From contig JADJVX010000018.1 of the NCBI GenBank assembly GCA_016710385.1, forward strand, positions 310,001-374,000: a stretch of DNA of 64,000 bases, written 5' to 3'. This document shows, one piece after another, positions 55,201-62,808 of this stretch. Both the position numbers and the translations under genes were made by a program. The number at the start of each line of letters is the position of its first letter. Within the stretch, counting starts at the first letter, position 1. Below the pieces are notes generated by a model, which worked only from the letters and a program-made list of their open reading frames with translations, was not told the origin of the DNA and made no database searches. The stretch comes from Actinomycetales bacterium. Its GTDB lineage: Bacteria > Actinomycetota > Actinomycetes > Actinomycetales > Dermatophilaceae.

Positions 55201-57758
55201 CAGCCGACCGCTCCTTCCATCTGCAGCTCGATGAGCCGGTTGAGTTCGAGGGCGTATTCCATGGGCAATTCCCGGGCGATCGGCTCGACGAAGCCGCGGA
55301 CGATCATCGCCATCGCCTCTTCTTCGGTCATGCCACGCGACATGAGGTAGAAGAGCTGGTCGTCGCTCACCTTGGAGACGGTCGCCTCATGGCCCATCTG
55401 GACGTCGTCCTCGCGCACGTCGACATAGGGGTAGGTGTCGGAGCGGCTGATCGTGTCGACGAGGAGGGCATCACAGCGCACCGACGACTTGGCGCCGTTG
55501 GCCCCTTCGTTGATCTGGATGAGGCCGCGATAGGACGTGCGCCCACCACCGCGAGCGACCGACTTGGAAACGATCGAACTTGACGTGTCCGGGGCCGCGT
55601 GGACCATCTTGGCGCCGGCGTCCTGGTGCTGGCCCTCACCCGCGAACGCGATCGACAGGGTCTCGCCCTTGGCGTGCCGTCCGAGCAGGTAGACCGCGGG
55701 GTACTTCATGGTCACCTTGGACCCGATGTTGCCGTCGATCCACTCCATGGTCGCGCCCTCGTCGCAGGTGGCGCGCTTGGTCACGAGGTTGTAGACGTTG
55801 TTGGACCAGTTCTGGATCGTCGTGTAGCGCACCCGGGCGTCCTTCTTGACGATGATCTCCACGACGGCCGAGTGCAGCGAGTCGGACTTGTAGATGGGTG
55901 CGGTGCAGCCCTCGACATAGTGCACGTAGGAACCCTCGTCGGCGATGATGAGCGTCCGCTCAAACTGGCCCATGTTCTCGGTGTTGATCCGGAAGTAGGC
56001 CTGCAGTGGGATGTCGACCTGCACGCCCTTGGGCACGTAGATGAACGACCCACCCGACCACACGGCGGTGTTGAGCGAGGCGAACTTGTTGTCGCCGGCC
56101 GGGATGACCGTCGTGAAGTACTCCTTGAAGAGATCCTCGTGCTCGCGCAGCCCCGTGTCGGTGTCGACGAAGATGACGCCCTTCTCCTCCAGATCCTCGC
56201 GGATCTGGTGGTAGACGACCTCGGAGTTGTGCACGACCATGCCCTCGGCGACGAAATTGTGCGGACCGTCGACTTCCAGATCCCACACCGGCTCGACCCC
56301 GTGCTCGACAACGTCGGTCACCCGCGCAAACCCGAGGTGATCGGTGCAATGGGTGCGGAAGGTCGTGCCCTTGGCCGTCGTGTTGCCGTGGCGGTAGGCA
56401 CGACGTCCAATGCGGCGCAGCCGCTTGGGGTTGCGACAGCCGAGGCGCTCGAAGGGTCCGCTGATGAGCAGCCGGAAGCCCTCGATGACACGCTCGGGAT
56501 CATGCGGGTGCCGCGACGTGAAGGCATAGGCGCCGCTGGCTCGCAGGCCACTCACCAGGGCCAGGCCCGTGGCGTCCTCGAGCAGGGCTGCGTTACCACT
56601 GGTAAGCGCAACGCTGCCGGAGCGTGCGGGACCGACAGAGCCGTCGGCATCCACCCAGCCGCCGAGGAAGGCAAGCCGTTCTTCCTCAGGAAGGTCAAAC
56701 ACCCAGGACGGCACCTGCTTGGTCAGCGAGGTCCCGGCAAAACCGTGCGCCCACAGCCAGTCGACCAGCCGCTTGGAGTTGACCACGACCCGCGTGTCAT
56801 CGGCCTCAATGACGCGCAGCCCGAACTGGTCGGCCACGACTCGCGCGATCTCGGCGCGGACCTCACGGTCCGACTGGACGGCGGCGAATTGCACTCGATG
56901 GGTGCCTCCAGCGCTGTGAGTGTTGCCGTCGCCGAGGAAGTAGCCGAGCAGCCACATCAGGTCGACCGACGAGGTTGCCGGTCCGAAGGTGCCCGGCGCC
57001 CCGGCGTCGAAGAGGCGCGACCGCCCAAAGCTCGGCAGCCCGCGTGGGACGGCCACGAGGTCTCCGGCCTGCAACTGCGCCACGGTCTTCCACACCCGGT
57101 GGTATCGGGCCCGGCGACGACCAGGCTTGCGCGCATCCTCCAGGACGAGGAAGGGATGGTTGCCCGTCGCCCGGATCGTGCGGCGGTCGACAGTGATCTC
57201 GTAGGTCGTTTTGACCCCGGTCTGCGCGGCCGCGCGCACCGGCGCCACCACAAGGGACCCGGTCGTCTCGTCCAAGGCGAAGACACGGTCCCCGGGCTCG
57301 ATCTCCTTGATCGGCACCAACCCGCGCCCGGCGGTCCACACCCGGCTCTCGGCTGCCAGGCATTCGTACTGCGCGGCCACGCCCGCGATCAGGCGTTGCT
57401 TCTCGGCTTCGGGGATGCCGAGCCGGTCATAGGTGTTCTTGATGTCCTCGGGCAGCTCGTCCCACGTCGTCGCCTGCTTCTCGGTGGACCGCACGAAGTA
57501 CTTGATGTTGTCGAAGTCGATCCCCGTGAGATCGCTGCCCCAGGTCGGCATCGGCTTGCGGTCGAACAACCGCAAGGACCGCAGCCGCAGGTCAAGCATC
57601 CACTGCGGCTCGCTCTTCAGGGCCGAGATGTTGCGCACGACGTCTTCGGACAGGCCGCGTCGCGCGGTCGCACCAGCGGTGTCGGTGTCGGCCCAGCCGT
57701 ACTCGTAGCGACCCAGCCCCTCCAGGCCTGGGTTGAGCTGTTCGATGTCGATGCTCAC
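55200..57758 (-). CDS. sufB: SufB scaffold subunit interrupted by an intein
   Basis: 852 aa precursor; removal of a 379-residue intein leaves a 473-aa SufB, the normal length. SufB is where the cluster is built. N-extein residues 1-132 end AAQYE; the C-extein resumes SEVVYHQIREDLEEKGVIF and carries GCTAPIYKSDSLHSAVVEI, NWSNNVYNLVTKRA and the C-terminal FYLMSRGMTEEEAMAMIVRG block. GTG at 57758 overlaps the sufR stop (GTGA), with AAAGG 9 nt upstream. In-frame codons further upstream are not SufB-like. Confidence 0.96.
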   Translation of the reverse strand: MSIDIEQLNPGLEGLGRYEYGWADTDTAGATARRGLSEDVVRNISALKSEPQWMLDLRLRSLRLFDRKPMPTWGSDLTGIDFDNIKYFVRSTEKQATTWDELPEDIKNTYDRLGIPEAEKQRLIAGVAAQYECLAAESRVWTAGRGLVPIKEIEPGDRVFALDETTGSLVVAPVRAAAQTGVKTTYEITVDRRTIRATGNHPFLVLEDARKPGRRRARYHRVWKTVAQLQAGDLVAVPRGLPSFGRSRLFDAGAPGTFGPATSSVDLMWLLGYFLGDGNTHSAGGTHRVQFAAVQSDREVRAEIARVVADQFGLRVIEADDTRVVVNSKRLVDWLWAHGFAGTSLTKQVPSWVFDLPEEERLAFLGGWVDADGSVGPARSGSVALTSGNAALLEDATGLALVSGLRASGAYAFTSRHPHDPERVIEGFRLLISGPFERLGCRNPKRLRRIGRRAYRHGNTTAKGTTFRTHCTDHLGFARVTDVVEHGVEPVWDLEVDGPHNFVAEGMVVHNSEVVYHQIREDLEEKGVIFVDTDTGLREHEDLFKEYFTTVIPAGDNKFASLNTAVWSGGSFIYVPKGVQVDIPLQAYFRINTENMGQFERTLIIADEGSYVHYVEGCTAPIYKSDSLHSAVVEIIVKKDARVRYTTIQNWSNNVYNLVTKRATCDEGATMEWIDGNIGSKVTMKYPAVYLLGRHAKGETLSIAFAGEGQHQDAGAKMVHAAPDTSSSIVSKSVARGGGRTSYRGLIQINEGANGAKSSVRCDALLVDTISRSDTYPYVDVREDDVQMGHEATVSKVSDDQLFYLMSRGMTEEEAMAMIVRGFVEPIARELPMEYALELNRLIELQMEGAVG
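56226..57362 (-). other. SufB intein with LAGLIDADG homing endonuclease
   Basis: 379 residues. Begins with Cys1 (CLAAESRVWTAGRG), ends MVVHN, and is followed by Ser+1 of the C-extein: the canonical splicing residues. Splicing block B TIRATGNHPFLVLED and block F/G HNFVAEGMVVHN are present. The central part contains two dodecapeptide motifs, LLGYFLGDGNT and FLGGWVDADGS, of a DOD homing endonuclease that looks intact. GC content matches the host gene. Confidence 0.95.
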
Positions 57759-58462
57759 GAGAGGTGGCCTTTCGATCGGTCGGGAGTGGGAACGAAGGTG
57801 GTGCAGACGTGCTGGCCGCGAGCCAATGTCGAGAGTCGCTGGACGTGCACGCCCAGTAACCGTGAGAAGGCGTCGGTCTCGGACTGACACAGCGCCGGGA
57901 ACTCCGCTGCCACCTGGCGCACCGGGCAATGCCCCTGGCAGACCTGGATGCCGGCCAGTGCGCCGACGCCGACGGGTCGGGCCGAGGCCGCGAAACCGTC
58001 CCCGCTGAGCACTTCGACCAGGGCCTGGGCCCGCGCGACTGGGTCCTCGCCGGCGGCGGCGACGGAGCCGGCATACCGGCTCTCGATCTCCTGCGCGCGA
58101 TGGCGCGCGAAGGCCGACACCGCCTCCGGCCCCATGGCCGCACCGAGATAGCGCAGCGCCTGCGCAGCGAGATCGTCGTAGTGAGAGGGCAATTCGTCGT
58201 GGCCCGCTGCTGCCACCACCCACTGCCGAGCCGGGCGTCCGCGTCCCCGGGTGACCGAGGTGCTCAGCGGCGCCTCGCGCTCGACGATGGTTCCGGCCTC
58301 GGCCAAGGCGTCGAGATGGCGGCGGACCGCTGCCGGAGTGAGGCCGAGGTCGCGCCCGAGCGCTGACGCGCTGATCGGCCCACGCGCCGTGACAGCGGCG
58401 AGCACGAGGTCGCGAGTGCGGCCTTCGGCGTCACCCTGACGGGTCGCGTTTCCGATAATCAC
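57755..58462 (-). CDS. sufR: SufR-type Fe-S-sensing transcriptional repressor
   Basis: 235 aa. N-terminal winged helix (DLVLAAVTARGPISASALGRDLGLTPAAVRRHLDALAEAG) and a C-terminal region with cysteines CQGHCPVRQ...ALCQSE and HVCTTF, matching the cluster-binding pattern of SufR. It should repress the suf operon when it holds a 4Fe-4S cluster and release it under iron or oxidative stress. GTG start with CATACT 6 nt upstream and no Shine-Dalgarno. It heads the operon and is coupled to sufB. Confidence 0.93.
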   Translation of the reverse strand: MIIGNATRQGDAEGRTRDLVLAAVTARGPISASALGRDLGLTPAAVRRHLDALAEAGTIVEREAPLSTSVTRGRGRPARQWVVAAAGHDELPSHYDDLAAQALRYLGAAMGPEAVSAFARHRAQEIESRYAGSVAAAGEDPVARAQALVEVLSGDGFAASARPVGVGALAGIQVCQGHCPVRQVAAEFPALCQSETDAFSRLLGVHVQRLSTLARGQHVCTTFVPTPDRSKGHLS

Positions 58463-58473
58463 TACATCAGTAT
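58459..58473. promoter_or_regulatory. Candidate SufR operator overlapping the sufR start
   Basis: TCACT-ACATC-AGTAT, an imperfect inverted repeat with core ACT-N5-AGT, covers the sufR GTG and its -10. Autorepression is typical of SufR. The match is short, so this is a hypothesis. Confidence 0.35.
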
Positions 58474-58474
58474 G
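58469..58474 (-). promoter_or_regulatory. -10 element CATACT of the suf operon, leaderless
   Basis: CATACT (from an ACGGCATACT motif copy) with a 6-nt spacer to the sufR GTG at 58462. Confidence 0.5.
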
Positions 58475-58527
58475 CCGTAATTCGCGGTCGCGTCCAACTG
58501 TCCCCCCGCGGCCTAGACTGGCCGATC

Positions 58528-59265
58528 GTGAGCTCAGCGCCTCCTGCCTCGACCGTCGAGACTCCTGCCGTGACCGTCGAGGCCTTGCAGCGGCGCTACG
58601 GGTCAGTGCGGGCGTGTGACGAGCTGACCTGGGACGCTCCGGCCGGGGGGATCACCGCGGTCCTCGGACCCAACGGCGCCGGCAAGACCACCGCCATCGA
58701 GTGTGCCGTGGGCCTACAGCGCCCGGACGGCGGCACGGTCCGCGTGCTCGGCACCAATCCCTGGCTCAGCACTGCTGAACACCGGGCCCGCGTCGGGGTC
58801 ATGCTGCAGTCCGGTGGCCTGCCCAATGGCAGCAAGCCACTGCGGCTGTTGGCGCACCTGGCCAGCCTGTATGCCGCACCGGCGGACATCACCACGCTCG
58901 CCGGCCGGCTGGGGATCGATGCCTTCGCCGGCACCACCGTGCGTCGGCTCTCCGGGGGGCAGAAGCAACGCCTCGCCCTGGCCGCCGCACTCATCGGCGG
59001 CCCCGAGGTGCTCTTCCTCGACGAGCCGACTGCCGGACTGGATCCGCACGGACGGCTCGATGTCTACGACCTGCTGCGAGAGGTCGCCGACGGGGGGACG
59101 ACGGTGGTCGTCACGACCCACTCGTTCGAGGAGGCGCAAGCCTTGGCCACCCACCTGGTCGTCATCAGTGACGGCCGCACCGCGGCCAGCGGCTCCCCCG
59201 CGGACGTGGTCGGCGACCGCACCCTGGAGAGTGTCTACTTCGAGCTCACCCGAAAGGCGCGATGA
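58528..59265 (+). CDS. ABC transporter ATP-binding protein
   Basis: 245 aa. Walker A GPNGAGKTTAIE, Q-loop MLQSGGLPNG, signature RLSGGQKQRLALAAAL, Walker B VLFLDEPTAGLDPHG and H-loop VVTTHSFEEA. It resembles the drug/ABC-2-type exporters. GTG start with TAGACT 8 nt upstream, divergent from sufR. Coupled to the permease gene through an ATGA overlap. The ABC pair next to ctaA is conserved in mycobacteria (Rv1456c-Rv1458c), suggesting a cytochrome or heme-related export, unproven. Confidence 0.92.
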   Translation: MSSAPPASTVETPAVTVEALQRRYGSVRACDELTWDAPAGGITAVLGPNGAGKTTAIECAVGLQRPDGGTVRVLGTNPWLSTAEHRARVGVMLQSGGLPNGSKPLRLLAHLASLYAAPADITTLAGRLGIDAFAGTTVRRLSGGQKQRLALAAALIGGPEVLFLDEPTAGLDPHGRLDVYDLLREVADGGTTVVVTTHSFEEAQALATHLVVISDGRTAASGSPADVVGDRTLESVYFELTRKAR

Positions 59266-60011
59266 TGAGCGCTCCGGCGACCCCACGGACCCGGGTGCTC
59301 TCCCAGGCCCGCTTCGAGTTGGGCACGCTGCTGGGCAACGGCGAGCAACTGCTCGTCTCGCTCATCCTGCCGCTGGGTGCCCTCGTCGGACTGGCCTACA
59401 CCACCGTGCCAGCCCTCGGCGATGGCCGGCGCATCGACGTCGCCGTGCCCGGGGTGCTCGCCCTGTGCATCATCTCGGCCGCCTTCACAGCACAAGCCAT
59501 CGCCACGGGATTCGACCGCCGGTATGCCGTGCTGCGCCTGCTCGGGACCACCCCCCTGGGCCGCGACGGGCTCCTGTGGGGCAAGGCGTTGGCGACCCTC
59601 GGCGTCGAGATCCTGCAATGGGTGGTCATCGGCGGGGTGGGCCTGGCGCTCGGGTGGCAACCCCACCTGCCCGGCCTGCCGATCGCTCTGGTCTTCCTCG
59701 TCGCCGGCACCTGGGCCTTCGTCGCGCTGGCGCTGCTGCTGGCCGGACTGCTGCGCGCAGAGGGCGTCCTGGCCATCGCGAACCTGGTCTGGGTGCTCCT
59801 GCTCGTCCTCGGCGGCGTCATCGTGCCGCGGATCGCCATGCCGGGCGCAGTCGCCACCGTTGCCGGCCTGCTGCCGTCGGCCGCCCTCGCCGATGGGCTG
59901 CGTGCCGCTCTCGGCGGCGGTGCCTGGGACGGTGCCGCGCTGCTCGTCCTGCTGGTCTGGGGCGCCATCGCGACGGCCGTGGCGGCGCGCACCTTCCGCT
60001 GGTCGGACTGA
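59262..60011 (+). CDS. ABC-2 type transporter permease
   Basis: 249 aa with about six transmembrane segments, for example LLVSLILPLGALVGLAYTTV, ALVFLVAGTWAFVALALLLA and LVWVLLLVLGGVIVPRIA. It is the membrane partner of the ATPase gene just upstream (ATGA overlap), forming a two-subunit exporter. Substrate unknown. Confidence 0.9.
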   Translation: MMSAPATPRTRVLSQARFELGTLLGNGEQLLVSLILPLGALVGLAYTTVPALGDGRRIDVAVPGVLALCIISAAFTAQAIATGFDRRYAVLRLLGTTPLGRDGLLWGKALATLGVEILQWVVIGGVGLALGWQPHLPGLPIALVFLVAGTWAFVALALLLAGLLRAEGVLAIANLVWVLLLVLGGVIVPRIAMPGAVATVAGLLPSAALADGLRAALGGGAWDGAALLVLLVWGAIATAVAARTFRWSD

Positions 60012-60043
60012 GGTAACTGCACTGGCGGTCGGCCCCCGCTGCC

Positions 60044-60068
60044 GGTATGCCCGGCCGGACGGCATACC
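60044..60068 (+). terminator. Hairpin from an inverted motif pair between the ABC permease gene and ctaA
   Basis: GGTATGCC and GGCATACC, 8-bp perfect stem with a 9-nt loop, 32 nt after the permease stop. Third intergenic inverted pair of the dispersed motif, here with the orientation of the two copies reversed. Confidence 0.55.
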
Positions 60069-60077
60069 CTTGAGCCC

Positions 60078-60995
60078 GTGGCTCAACCCGTAATGCGTGC
60101 GACCTGGGTCCGTCCCATCCTCGTCGCCAACCTCGTCGCCCAGATCCTCATCATCGTCACCGGGGGCATCGTGCGCCTCACGGGCAGCGGGCTGGGATGC
60201 CCCGACTGGCCAACCTGCGCGCAAGGGTCGCTCACGCCGGTGGCGGCCCAGGCCGAGGGTTTCCACAAGTTCATCGAGTTCGGCAACCGCACGCTGACCG
60301 GCGTGCTCATCGTCGTTGCGCTCCTGTCGCTGTGGGCCGTCTACACCCATTTCCCCCGCCGACGTGGGATGGTCCGGCTGGCGTGGTTCGTCATCGTCGT
60401 CATCCTGGCCCAGGCCGTCGTCGGCGGCATCACGGTCTGGACCGGCCTCAACCCGACGATCGTCGCGTTCCACTTCTTGGCCTCCGTGGTCCTCGTCGCA
60501 GCCGCGACCGCCCTGCTTCGCGGGGCCGACGACGGCGCGGACCCTGCTCCCCGCCAGCCGGTCGTGCACCCTTGGGCGGTGCGCCTGGGATGGACGGCAT
60601 ACGCGGTCGGCTTCGTCGTCATGGTGCTCGGGACGATCGTCACCGGCTCGGGCCCGCACTCCGGCGACGCCGACACGCCGGCGCGCACCGGATTCGATCC
60701 GCGCCTGGTCTCCTGGCTGCACGCCGACGTCGTCATGCTCTTCATCGGCCTGGCGTTGGCCACCCTCGTGGCGATCCGGGTGGGTCAGAGCGAGGGCGCC
60801 ACGGGCGAAGTGACCAGGGCTCGCGGAGCCTGGCACATGGTGCTCGTGCTCACCGCGGTCCAGGGCGTGCTCGGATATGTGCAGTACTTCACCGGGTTGC
60901 CGATCGTCATCGTCGGCACGCACATGCTCGGTGCCGGGCTCCTGGCCATGACCCTGACCAGCGGCACGCTCAACCTCTATCGCAACCCGGTCTGA
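60078..60995 (+). CDS. ctaA: Heme A synthase (CtaA/COX15)
   Basis: 305 aa, eight predicted transmembrane helices. Oxidises heme O to heme A for the aa3 oxidase. GGIVRLTGSGLGCPDWPTCAQG holds the conserved external cysteine pair; heme-ligand histidines are in KFIEFGNR-preceding HKF, AFHFLASV, WLHADVVM and GTHMLGAG. GTG start; TACCCT lies 7 nt upstream. With ctaB and SURF1 in the same window it forms the cytochrome aa3 assembly set. Confidence 0.93.
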   Translation: MAQPVMRATWVRPILVANLVAQILIIVTGGIVRLTGSGLGCPDWPTCAQGSLTPVAAQAEGFHKFIEFGNRTLTGVLIVVALLSLWAVYTHFPRRRGMVRLAWFVIVVILAQAVVGGITVWTGLNPTIVAFHFLASVVLVAAATALLRGADDGADPAPRQPVVHPWAVRLGWTAYAVGFVVMVLGTIVTGSGPHSGDADTPARTGFDPRLVSWLHADVVMLFIGLALATLVAIRVGQSEGATGEVTRARGAWHMVLVLTAVQGVLGYVQYFTGLPIVIVGTHMLGAGLLAMTLTSGTLNLYRNPV

Positions 60996-61042
60996 CCGAC
61001 TCGAATCCCCCGCACCGGCCCCGCCGGGAACCTGCCCCACGG

Positions 61043-61048
61043 CATACT
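61043..61048 (+). promoter_or_regulatory. -10 element CATACT upstream of the peroxidase-related gene
   Basis: CATACT, from an ACGGCATACT motif copy, with 5 nt to the ATG at 61054. Confidence 0.4.
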
Positions 61049-61053
61049 GGAGC

Positions 61054-61629
61054 ATGGCCGAGAACCTGCCGATCTCCTACCTGCCCGTGCCCGGACCCGA
61101 CGAGGTGCCCGAGGCGGTGAGTGCGTTGTGGAGCAAGGCGCAGGCGGCGTTCGGCTTCGTGCCCAACGTGTTCCGGGCGCAGGCGGTCAATGGAGAGCAG
61201 TTCCTTGCCTGGTGGCGATACTTCAATCTATTGGTCAATAAAGCGGGCTACCTCAGCCTGGCCGAGCGTGAGCTGCTTGCGGTCGTGGTGTCCGCGCTCA
61301 ACGGGTGCACCTACTGCGCGGTGAGCCATGGTGCGGCCTTGCGGGTCTTCCTCGAGGACGCCCAGACCGCCGATCTCGTCGGGGTGAACTGGCGTCAGGC
61401 CCCGCTGTCCGCGCGGCATCAGGCGATGGCCCGGTATGCCGAGCTGCTCACCCGGCACCCGGATCAGGTCGGTCGGGACGACCTGGCGCCCCTGCGCGAG
61501 GTTGGCCTCGGGGACCACGAGATCGTCGAACTGGTGCAGATCGTCGGGATGTTCAATATGACCAACCGGGTGAGTTCGGCCCTCGGGATGGTGCCCAACG
61601 CCGAGTACTTCAGCCAGGGCCGCAGCTGA
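61054..61629 (+). CDS. Carboxymuconolactone-decarboxylase-fold, peroxidase-related protein
   Basis: 191 aa. AhpD-like family: the redox motif is in NGCTYCAVSHGAALR, a C-x-x-C followed by His, typical of alkylhydroperoxidase-type members. FGFVPNVFRAQAVN at the N-terminus is characteristic of the uncharacterised peroxidase-related branch. Probably peroxide- or thiol-linked; substrate unknown. ATG at 61054. It lies between ctaA and the converging ctaB. Confidence 0.88.
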   Translation: MAENLPISYLPVPGPDEVPEAVSALWSKAQAAFGFVPNVFRAQAVNGEQFLAWWRYFNLLVNKAGYLSLAERELLAVVVSALNGCTYCAVSHGAALRVFLEDAQTADLVGVNWRQAPLSARHQAMARYAELLTRHPDQVGRDDLAPLREVGLGDHEIVELVQIVGMFNMTNRVSSALGMVPNAEYFSQGRS

Positions 61630-61661
61630 GCCGACCGGTCAGCGGCGGGTCAGCGGCCGGT

Positions 61662-62621
61662 TCAGTGAACGGGCAGCGCCAGGTAGACGAGCGGGTCGAT
61701 CGCGACGGCGACGAAGAGCACCGTGAGATAGGTGATCGACAGGTGGAACAGCCGCATCGGCCGCAAGACCGCCTGGGGTGAACCGAGCACGGCGTGATGG
61801 TGCAGCCGGTGCGCCTCGGCCAGAAACAGGCCACCTGACAGGACCGCGCCGAGGGTGTAGATCCAGCCCATCGGGGCGACCGGGATCAACGCCAGCGACG
61901 TGAGCACCATCACCCAGGAGTAGATCAGGATCTGCCGCGACACGACGACGAACTTGGCCACGACGGGCAACATCGGCACCGACGCAGCGGCGTAGTCGTC
62001 CTTGAACTTCATCGACAGCGGCCAGTAGTGCGGCGGCGTCCAGAAGAAGATCACCAGGAAGAGGATCCACGCCGACCAGGACACCGTGTTCGTCACGGCC
62101 GACCAGCCGATGAGGACCGGCATACACCCGGCCGCGCCACCCCAGACGATGTTCTGCGGCGTGCGACGCTTGAGCACCACGCTGTAGATGCCGACGTAGA
62201 AGGCAAAGGCCGCCAGAGCCAGCCAGGCGCTGAGCCAGTTGACCAGCAGCCCCAGCACGAGCGTCGCGGCGGCGCACAAGGCGATGCCGAAGACCACAGC
62301 CGATCGGGTGGTGATCGTGCCGGTGACCAGCGGACGGCTCGCCGTGCGGTTCATCAGCGCGTCGATGTCGCGGTCGATGACGCAGTTGAGCGAGTTGGCC
62401 GCGCCAGCCGAGAGGGTGCCACCGACCAGGGTCGCGAGGATGAGTCCGAGAGAGGGAATGCCGCGCTCGGCCAGGAACATCACCGGCACCGTCGTGATGA
62501 GCAGCAACTCGATGATCCGGGGCTTGGTGAGGGCGACGTACTGCCCGACCATGAACCAGATCCCCCGCCCGGTCGGTCCAGGCGTCGAGGCTAGTTCGGC
62601 GCGCGGATCGATAGCGGTCAC
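61662..62621 (-). CDS. ctaB: Protoheme IX farnesyltransferase (heme O synthase)
   Basis: About 319 aa UbiA-family prenyltransferase with nine transmembrane segments. Farnesylates heme B to heme O, the substrate of CtaA. The first Asp-rich motif is NSLNCVIDRDIDALMNRT with the following SRPLVTG; the second region is YSVVLKRRTPQNIVWGG, with WTPPHYWPLSMKFKDDY after it. GTG at 62621 chosen; an ATG at 62654 (MLPYPQVD) is an alternative with no better signal. Divergent from tkt. Confidence 0.93.
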   Translation of the reverse strand: MTAIDPRAELASTPGPTGRGIWFMVGQYVALTKPRIIELLLITTVPVMFLAERGIPSLGLILATLVGGTLSAGAANSLNCVIDRDIDALMNRTASRPLVTGTITTRSAVVFGIALCAAATLVLGLLVNWLSAWLALAAFAFYVGIYSVVLKRRTPQNIVWGGAAGCMPVLIGWSAVTNTVSWSAWILFLVIFFWTPPHYWPLSMKFKDDYAAASVPMLPVVAKFVVVSRQILIYSWVMVLTSLALIPVAPMGWIYTLGAVLSGGLFLAEAHRLHHHAVLGSPQAVLRPMRLFHLSITYLTVLFVAVAIDPLVYLALPVH

Positions 62622-62808
62622 GATTCGGGAGTCTACCTGGGGGTAAGGCAACATCCAGCACGAGCCCTGGGGCTCTGCGCACCGGCCACTAGGCTCGATC
62701 CCGACGCCAGTCAGCGACGACCAGCCCCACCGGAGACCGCCACCGAGGCCGTCCCCCGGCCCCCCGAGCCGTCGCCACGCACCGTTTTTCGAACGAGGAG
62801 ATCCTTCG

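Noticed and set aside
57759..58223. N-terminal extension of SufB in the same frame
   Set aside because: It overlaps sufR in another frame and reads as Arg/Gly-rich shadow; the GTG at 57758 gives a normal SufB N-terminus.
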